Shown: piece after piece, positions 56,040 to 64,000 of the stretch | How positions within the stretch are numbered: the first letter of the stretch is position 1 | How the letters are laid out: every line of letters starts with the position of its first letter | From: Chamaelirium japonicum | Lineage: Eukaryota; Streptophyta; Magnoliopsida; Liliales; Melanthiaceae | Assembly (NCBI GenBank): GCA_947650365.1 | Contig: OX393551.1 | Span: 6,377,501 to 6,441,500, forward strand | Direction: 5' to 3' | DNA: 64,000 bases | Notes under the pieces: generated by a model | Databases searched by the model: none | Seen by the model: the letters and a program-made list of their open reading frames with translations, nothing else | What the model was told of the DNA's origin: nothing | Translations under genes and position numbers: made by a program

Positions 56040-56300
56040 TTGTAGTAGAACTGCTGCTGTACTACAAGAACTGCTGCTGTACTACAAGAACTGCTGCTGT
56101 ATACAAGTAACTCAAAAAAAAAATTCAGACTTATAATCTCTGTGGTAGAACTGCTGCTGTACTACAAGAACTGCTGCTGTACTACAACTAATTGTAGTAG
56201 AACTGCTGCTGTACTACAAGAACTGCTGTTGTACTACAAAAACTGCTGCTGTACTACAACTAATTGCCACTAATTGTAGTAGAACTGTTGCTGTACTACA
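56040..56300. repeat. GAACTGCTGCTGTACTACAA 20-bp tandem repeat
   Basis: About nine copies in three clusters, separated by CTAATTG or CAAGTAACTC spacers. TTGTAGTA before the first unit of a cluster and TACTACAA after it form inverted arms around GAACTGCTGCTG. The block CAAGTAACTCAAAAAAAAAT occurs at about 56104 and about 56359. Confidence 0.8.
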
Positions 56301-57139
56301 ACTAATCTCTGTGAGATTTTTACAACCCAACACATATGTGATGACCAACATGTACAAACAAGTAACTCAAAAAAAAATTCAGACTTATAATTACTTGGCA
56401 ATCATTTATAATGAAGTAAAACATTCATTTAGCCAAACCACGTTCAAACAACTTAGAAATTTTTCCGACCAACAAACGTATGTTAAAATTTTTGAAATTC
56501 ATACAACAAATTATCAAATTCATAGAAAAAATTTCCTTCTTAGTCAGCTGAGTTGCCTCCCGAATCAAGATCTTTGGCCTCATGGAGTTAGCTTCTACAT
56601 CTGCAATTAATTCAAGTACATAATTCAGATATCAAGAACTCAATTGAGTGAGCTAATCTAAGATGATTAAATAAGGCCGCATGCTTTGGTATATAGTTCA
56701 GATGGTTGCCTAGCTTCCACTAAACAAAGTAAAAAAAAGGTAAGAATGCAGATATGACATCCAAAGTAAACATGAGTGCTTAATTTGTATCTCTCTAGGA
56801 GTGCATTTTTGCTGCCCGATTGATTTGCTGCCTTTGCTCATGACCCAAAGTAAACATGAGTGCTTAGTTTGTATTTTGGCCGATTTGAGCCACCAAATCA
56901 GCATTATGCGCTCGAATCTGAGAAGACCGTACTTCATACGTGAGCTGGGACTGAGTAGACTGAGTAGTACTGGGACAACGTGAGAAGCCCAGTACTGGCC
57001 TCTCACGTTGTGATAGTGGAGCAGTATGCCTGTGACGCTGATTGTGGGGTTCCTTTGCATGGCCTCTGATTTCAGAATAAAATTTGGAAAATTGGCTATG
57101 GAGATTCCGCGCGGTCAGATTCCGCACGGTCAGATAATC

Positions 57140-58045
57140 AAAGACTAAAACAGCCTTTAATGCCTCCCAATAGAATCCTACCCAAGTCCGTTTTAAATTA
57201 AATGGTATCAGAGGTCCAAATATCAAACCATCCAAGACCTAAACATCAATGGAGCTTCAGTATTGAGTCCTACCCATGTCCTATTTAAGAGACAAGATAT
57301 GTTTCAACAAAATCCTCTTTAATTAACTAAAGATGGCAAGTTAGAAAAATGAGCAGCAACAACCTATGAAACAATTCAAAGAAAGAAAAGCAAGGACTAC
57401 AAACAAAAGTCCAAAATCTCCAACAAAGCCTTGACAACTAAGGAACCAAATTGTTGATTCTAAAAGGTTTATTTCATCTCTTTATGTGTGTAGTTTTACT
57501 ATTCGATCTGATCTCATCTGGCTTGAGCCATTAGGAGCAACTTATCCTAATCTTTTGATGCTCTTTATCGTATATTTGATTGTCCTAAACATGTGGATGA
57601 TTCCTATATGATGTTCATGTTAATTTTATGGTTAAAGTAGTAAGAATCCAATCCCTTAGGAAAAGAACTCAAATTTGAACTTCAAACTCGAAGCAAACCA
57701 ATAGTTTAGTGTGAAACTCCTTAAGGTCTGGTTGCTGTCCTGCAGTGGGCAGCAAACAAAACTTGTGTTTCAGGTACCAATAACTCGTTCAAAACGCTTC
57801 AAAAGGTTGCTAGGCTGCAACCCCTCATCCTACTTAAGGTTGATTGCATTATTTTGGTACCAAAGCCCAAATAACACATGATCAAAGCTTACAACACCAT
57901 TAAAGCCTCCTAATAGAATCCCACCAAAGTCCTTTTACATTAAGTGGTATCAGAGCTCCAAATATCAAAGCATCCAAGGCATAAACACTAATGGAGTTTC
58001 AACAAATAGTCATACCCAAGTCCTGTTTACATTAACTATTGTAGG
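57140..58045 (+). repeat. Duplicated LTR/primer-site remnant
   Basis: Two direct copies about 745 bases apart (about 57155-57265 and 57900-58010). Each reads like CCTCCTAATAGAATCC...AAGTCC, then TGGTATCAGAG(G/C)TCCAAATATCAA, then TGGAG(C/T)TTCA. TGGTATCAGAGC in the second copy is a perfect initiator-tRNA primer site. These look like relics of a small LTR element (possibly TRIM-like) inside CACTA-2. No coding sequence recognised. Confidence 0.5.
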
Positions 58046-58502
58046 GTATAAATGGGGCCTCAAAGCACCATAGTTTAATGACTGAAATTGGCAATTTGCT
58101 TAAATCTTATCTGATTGTTGTTGCAATTTATTAGGTGTGATGTGTTGGTCTCTCCCATGATGTGATGTAATGGAACTACTCAGTGCGCCGCCTTGACGAT
58201 GGTGTAAGGTGAGACTCCTCTACTAATTGTCCTTTTATGTCAACTTGTTTATCTTAATTCCCTTTTTTCTAGATTTCCCCCATCGCCCTGGCCTATACTC
58301 CCTCACATACTACCTTGCACTTCTCCAAAGATTGTGCAATTCCGAGTATTCCCAAACTTTTTCGATAAAGCAAATCCCAAACTTTTTCGATAAAAACATA
58401 AAGGTAACCTACCCCAAAAAAAAACATACAGGAATAAATGGAAAGACATATATAAGGACATATTTATATTAGAAATTTGAAATTTAAAATTTATTACCTA
58501 AA

Positions 58503-60455
58503 TCATTCATGTCGTGGGGGTTCAAAGATGTCTGCATGGGTAGGATGTGGAGCACGTGGTGCTGGAGGCAAAAAACCACCATGTAGCATCTGTGTGAAGC
58601 TCGGTTGTTGGTATGGAAGCTGAGAGCTTGACATTTTGTGAAGACATGGATGCAAATGTATCCTACATGATCAAATTACAAAAGTTTATTTTTTATCAAA
58701 TGTTAGAAATAATTTTAACATTTACATTCCACTAAACGCACCCGATGTAACATCTGGCTAAGCGCCTGAAAGTTTGTACGTAATTCATTAATGGCTTCAT
58801 TCAACTGCAGGTTCTCGTCTACCAAGAGCTCATACTTTGAGATGAACTTGTCGTGCTCTGACTTGAGTTCCTCGTACTTTGAATGGAGCTGCTCGTGCTC
58901 TGATTGAAGCTGCTTGTGCTCTAATTGAAGCTGTTCCTGTTCTGAATAGAGAGTAGTTATCTGCTCTTACATCTCTTGTTGCAAAGGATGCTCAAAGCTG
59001 AAGTATTCCCGACGTCTGATGCCCATCCCCTGGCCCTGTATGCGTCCTCGACTCTCTGAACCAAGGACTTCCTAAAATATTGCATCCTCGTCTACAGTCC
59101 CAGAGTTCTGTCTAGATTGCTCCATCAGCTGATCCATCCGACTCTGCAATGCATGAGAGATGAATAAATAATGTTTTATACACTTGAAGACAACAAGAAT
59201 ATAAATTGAAGCCATCGATAACTATTATCAGAAAAACTTACTGTGATCTGCTGGGTGTGCAAGTTCGCGGAGGTCTCGTCTTCCTTAACATGGGTGCGAT
59301 CCCACAACTACTTTCGGTTTGGGTCCCGACCCAAATCTGTTCGCTGCAAATAACAAGAAGACTATTCAATTATAATACACTAAAAATTATCACAAATTCT
59401 AAAATTAATACATATATACCAAGTCATCTCTCCTCTGTGCGAAACTCGTCCGCCCAGATACATGTGTGACCTTCTGATGTACACGATTTTTCGTGTTTCT
59501 GTCACATGTTTTCTAAAAAAATAGAATGTTACATATTATAATAGTGAATACATGTAATTATTGCATTACAAAACAACTTAATTCATTACTTACCCTCCAC
59601 CATGGCTGCGAGAAAATATCCTCACAAATCTTGGTCCAAGTAACATTATCCAAACCACGGGGAATGTGAAGTATCGCCTCTTGATGTGTATATGACTCGT
59701 AGAAATCCCTATACAACTTCGACCTAGTATCATTCCAGGTCTTCCTACAGTTGTCTTTCAAGATGGAGGACAGATCCCCCACAAAATCAATATCAAAATA
59801 CTCTTGATAATATTAAGAAATAACAATAAGTATACATTGTAAATTATACATGCAGTTCTTTAAATTTTATCTTACCCTAGCAATCGTCGCCATATCAACC
59901 CATTTTGAATGTTGGAAGTTGTCAAAATTTCGTTGCCAAAAGGGAAAGTTATTTTGGTCCTTCACCCACACACCGATCTTTGTGATGAATTTATTCCGAT
60001 TCGGACCCACAGGTCTTCCGTTATTAATTCTTATCGGAAGTCTGTCTGCGGCATTAGTTGGTCTAGGGATACCCTTTGCATCGCCCCTTGGTCTCTTTAG
60101 GTTAGAAGAAGATGATCCTATATGAAAAATAACAATAAAATTAGTATACAGTCATCTGTAATATAATATAAAAATAACAATTTGTCTTAAAATGATAAAA
60201 CTTCAACATACCTCTAATAGAGGATACTATAACAGATGTATTGGCTGGAACATTGGTATCAAACGACTCCTGTGTCTCTGCGTCCTCCAAACTTGGATGA
60301 TCATGTATAGGAGGATCCAATATAGGAGAATCCCGTGTCGGACCATCCAATATAGGAGGATCACGTGTTGGAGGATCCAATATAGGAGAATCTGTTATAC
60401 GAGTACCCCCCTCCACCCCCACCCTCCCATGCCGACGCCACCTACCACGAAGCAT
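58503..60455 (-). pseudogene. TNP1-like (Transposase_24-type) gene of CACTA-2, three in-frame stops
   Basis: Exons in coding order: 60455-60212, 60117-59876, 59800-59594, 59512-59420, 59343-59242, 59143-58742, then a last exon from about 58664 to the stop at 58503. Exons join in phase except the last, where the natural frame (SSSQLPYQQPSFTQM...PPAP) needs a different acceptor. Seen: a TRDPPILD repeat at the N-terminus; GRPVGPNRNKFITKIGVWVK; the Transposase_24 core YFDIDFVGDL...CRKTWNDTRSKLYRDFY; NTKNRVHQKVTHVSGRTSF; LGRDPNRK; and a coiled coil of QLQSEHEQLHSKYEELKSEH. Stops: TAG at 59308-59310 (after DPNRK), TAG after EDAIF and TAA after LQQEM in the sixth exon. It is probably a dead copy of the accessory transposition protein. 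Confidence 0.85.
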
Positions 60456-62056
60456 TTATAGAATAAAGGTACAACCTGTTACATGGAATAATAAGGGAAT
60501 AAAGTTGTAAGTCATGCTTTGTTTAGGAATAAAGTTTAGGAATAAAGTTGAAAGTCATGCTTTGTTTAGCAATTGCAGATTGCTAGTCAAAATGCATGAA
60601 CACCAAGCTAGAACACCAAACAATTAGTGTTAAACAAAAAACAATAATAGCTATAATCTGATTTAATAGCATGAACACCAAGCACGAAACAACTGAAACT
60701 ATGTTTTTTCATAACGAGCAGTTCCAAGCTAGATGTGCAAAAGCTGGTAGAATCTCAAAACATCATTCACTAATTCCGTGGCATAAGCACTATATGGCAG
60801 TACTAGATGCTAACAAATACAGCTAAGGCATATTTCCCATTTTCCGTAGTCTACGAGCATTACCTGACAGGCTATGACTGAATTTCGATGCTGAAAATGC
60901 TGAAATGGTGTAGTTCTAACTTGGATACTGGTGCTGAAATACCGAAATGCTGTGATTGAATAAAAAATTGATCATCTCATCCACTACAGGTCTCAGATAA
61001 ACATATGGAAGAAAAAAAATTGATAGGCATATGACATGCAAGCTAAATAAGAATCACACATTGATCAGCGTGGTCTTTCAAGAAATTTGACCAGTGCTCA
61101 TACACACACACTGAAAGAATTGCAGTAAAAATGACCTAACTAGATCCAGTTAACATTGCAGAGTTTTGAGCAAAAATAGATTAGAGTAAAATTAGAATGC
61201 GTACGAACTGCAACAAATTGTGATCAAAATAAATGGGCATAGCATAGGAAAAATATCCATTGGAGAAAGCATATTCACGAACTTGAGATTCATGGTTGAT
61301 TCAGTAAGGGGGAATAATTGTACTTCAGCAAAATAAACAAAAACAAAAAGGGTATAGGAACATTTAAAGATCAAGAAGATTAATAAAAAACAAAAAGAAA
61401 CAAACAAATTATGTGGCAGAATCCTGCAAAATTTTGAACAATTCCAAAAACTGCTAAGATCATTTATGAAATTTGCTAGATATTAGACAAAACAGATTTC
61501 CATGTAGCCTGATAAAATTACAAACATAACATGAAGGTAAATCTGAAATGTCTAAATAATCTATGAATTTGTGATGATTTTTAAGTTTGATTCTCTCAAA
61601 AATCATCTTCATGCATTACATTTAAACTGCAGAAAATGGCTCTTAGTACATGTGCTCTATTAAAATATAGATCAAAACATTAAAAAAAAAAGCAGAATCT
61701 CATTTGTAATCCTACCTAAGAGTGTCATGAATAAGAAGGTAAGTAGCTGTAACTGACCCACAAACACACAGTATGCCAAGAGAACCATAAACATGGATAG
61801 TTATAGAAAGGTGATATCATGAGGTGGTTATGAAAGTAAAAGAGGTGCATCGATTTATTCTCAAAACTCGAAGGGCTATCTCTCCCTTATCCAAGAGCTC
61901 AGTCCTGAACCTGGTATGAATTATGACATGAAGTTTTTCAGGAGAGGAGTTACTAAGCACCAGTTACTTCAGAAGTCCAAGAAAAGAGGATGTTCTGGAA
62001 ACTTGCGCATTACAATAATCTCAGTCTGATTCCAATAACATCCAAAACATTTAATT

Positions 62057-62120
<64 letters not shown>

Positions 62121-62924
62121 GAAGTTAAGAACTTAAGATTACATAAATCAACAAAAAGTAATGTGCTACTCTATCTACATAAGTTGCAACAAGAATAACT
62201 CACCACTGCCACTGGTTACAGCAAAAGATACTCCATCAAGAATCTTTCTTTCTGTTAAATATCTGAAAAAAGAAGAAAACACAGAAAAAATGTATGATAG
62301 AAGAAATAATATGGAGTAGAAGAATGCCTACAAGAGATGCAATAGAAACAGCAGTCAGCAAGAGCTGCATAGGTAAACAAGCACTAAGCGCTGGTCTAGT
62401 CTTTCGAGCATTAACCAAGCAACCCAAGTCTTCACTTATGGCCTTTGACCTGGGACAACAAATTATGCCAACAAATTATGCCAACAACTTTTTTAAAATC
62501 AGCTTCAAGGGCTCGTACCATATACTTGTGAAAATCAAAAAGTAAACGAAATGCCAAGGTCCACTCTTGATCACAGGCTATGTTCCTCAAACAAGGTATG
62601 TGTTGCATATGATGAAAACTTTCACTAGTTTAATAGAGCCTTTGACCTGGGACAACTCGCTTGCAAAAAGTTAAATTCTTGCTGACAGCCTTAGAAGCAA
62701 TCCTTACCAAATATACTAAAAAGGCATTCTTTATTTTGGCTGATGATATTCAAGGCCCTTTCGTTAGAGATCAAGTAGTCAGATGGAGTATACCTATAAG
62801 AAAAAATGCTAGAATCAGTCAGATAGAGTATACCTATAAGAATCAATGATCCAAATATTCCACAATATTTAGGATGGATGTTAATTACCTGACAGGCAAT
62901 TATAAGGCTCCTAGAAACCATCAT
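60456..62924. other. Spacer between TNP1-like and TNP2 genes of CACTA-2
   Basis: No coding sequence recognised in this AT-rich stretch. An (AT)n microsatellite lies at 62059-62115. AGAGTATACCTATAAGAA is duplicated near 62787 and 62824. Confidence 0.5.
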
Positions 62925-64000
62925 CTAACCGATGAGAGGTGGGATATCATTTCGTACCCAGTCTATATCATCATCACGATCCAACATAGAAGAAGTAAAC
63001 CGAATAGGGATATCGCCATTATCATCCTGCTGATAAGGCTCATCATCTTGTTGGGACTCTATATCGATGACAGGCATGTTGTAATAGTTCCGTGGCTGCG
63101 TCTTTACTACAACATGCCATTTGGGATCTTTAATTTGTTTTATATAGAATACCTGCATAGCCTGCGATGCTAATACATATGGTTGGTCACCATATGCAGT
63201 GCGTGTAACATTTACGCTTTCCATTTCCATTTTTTGCTTGTATCCGTTCCGACGATTCTCGACATCAAACCATTTGCACTTGAATAACACAACCTGCATA
63301 CTAGAATAACACACCTCCAAAATTTGTTGAAGGACACCATAAAATGTTTCTGTATTGTTGGTGGCATCATCTCCCTTAACCTGAACACCGTAGTTTTGCA
63401 TTTTTCTACACAATTGAGATGCTTCTGTTGAAAATCTATAACCATTTACATTGTAGGTATCATAAATTTTCGCTTCACGATAAGGGCCCTTTGCAAGTAA
63501 TTTGATTTCGTCAATTACGTCTGATTTCTCTACCTATTTTAGATTATGATTAATTAATATATATCATATAAGTATTAGGAAGCTTATTATAGTTTAAATG
63601 AAGTTAATATGAATATTTACCATCTCTTTAAACCATTCAGCAAATTTGTTCATGTGCTCCCGCTCAATGTTATTTACACCAGATCTTGTAATCTCCTCTA
63701 CGTGCTGACTATAAACATAAAACATAGTGCTCAGGCATTTAGATGAATTAAGAATATTATTTAATGCAGTATGCTAAGTTTTTAAACAAAACTTACTCAA
63801 TATATGGAAAGAGTTCCATGCAATTCTGTAGCACATAGAAGTGAGCCTGATTTATTTCAGCATTGGTAAGGAAGTACGTGCGGCCTCTTGCTATCGGACG
63901 ACCGGTGGAGGAAAAAATAGACAAGGTTGCTTCAGGGTGTATCTGACCTCCATCAAAATTCCTTTCTGGTCGATTAAATCGGGTCTCGATACCACTAAGA
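62925..64000 (-). CDS. TNP2-type CACTA transposase, 3' end (partial)
   Basis: C-terminal part of the transposase; the catalytic region lies beyond the window. Exons in coding order: at least 64000-63797, 63708-63621, 63533-62925, phases joined, GT-AG introns, no internal stop. The first exon carries the end of DUF4218: GIETRFNRPERNFDGG, IHPEATLSIFSSTGRPI, FLTNAEINQAHFYVLQNC, LFPYIE. The last exon carries DUF4216: NYGVQVKGDD, FYGVLQQILEV, VVLFKCKWFDV, YVLASQAMQVFYIKQIKDP, and an acidic tail. In intact elements this protein cuts the ends. The segment seen is open, so CACTA-2 might still make transposase if the upstream part is intact. Confidence 0.93.

Larger units (their letters stand above)
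55723..64000 (-). mobile_element. CACTA DNA transposon, CACTA-2 (right part outside the window)
   Basis: Left end CACTACAACAGAACTTG at 55723, followed by a different family of subterminal repeats. Genes lie on the minus strand: TNP2 (entering from beyond 64000 and ending at 62925), then a TNP1-like gene (60455-58503). Gene order and domains are those of a CACTA element. Flanking bases before the end are TGA; the partner duplication is outside the window. The subterminal motif differs from CACTA-1, so it is a separate family. Confidence 0.85.

Overview
The window is nuclear DNA of a flowering plant. It has spliced genes with GT-AG introns, a plastid-type glucose-6-phosphate dehydrogenase, a plant-specific DUF4408/DUF761 gene, and dense nested plant transposons (Ty3/gypsy, Ty1/copia, CACTA, hAT and Tourist-like MITEs). 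I cannot name the species. Only two genes look like host genes; nearly everything else is mobile or repetitive DNA.

Layout. 1-5966: two diverged tandem LTR-like copies, then a solo LTR carrying a 114-bp tandem repeat. 5967-14930: gene-free, with a hairpin pair, a 145-bp duplication, and a pair of long inverted repeats enclosing a decayed gypsy remnant and a hAT MITE. 15575-28007 (minus): a complete ten-exon plastidic G6PDH gene (588 aa), with two Tourist-like MITEs in intron 7, a copia gag-protease fragment in the 6.9-kb intron 4, and a fold-back MITE 358 bp upstream of its ATG. 29162-36985 (minus): a gypsy element with both LTRs, a 5-bp target duplication and a tRNA-iMet primer site, but no integrase core and several stop codons. 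38617-39168 (minus): the DUF4408/DUF761 gene. 40538-52459: an 11.9-kb CACTA element (CACTA-1) inserted in a degraded LTR. 53147-55722: gene-free, with a fold-back element and a probable SINE. 55723 to the window end: a second CACTA element (CACTA-2) with the 3' part of its TNP2 transposase and a TNP1-like gene broken by three stops.

Most notable is CACTA-1. It has both ends, a 3-bp target duplication, ACCGACGG-type subterminal repeats and one TNP1-like (Transposase_24-type) gene, but no visible TNP2 transposase. Two arrays of a 181-bp satellite, about 6 units on the left and 33 on the right, lie on either side of the coding exons in opposite orientation. Splice signals place the left array inside a 5'-UTR intron and the right array inside a 3'-UTR intron. 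A pre-mRNA would therefore carry kilobases of complementary sequence that splicing removes, with all coding exons in the loop. This suggests testable ideas: exon circularisation, siRNA production, or inversion of the gene by recombination.

The two CACTA elements have matching TNP1 exon structures. CACTA-1 keeps an almost intact TNP1 gene without TNP2; CACTA-2 keeps TNP2 coding sequence in the part seen, with a broken TNP1. All calls were made by reading the sequence; no database search was run.
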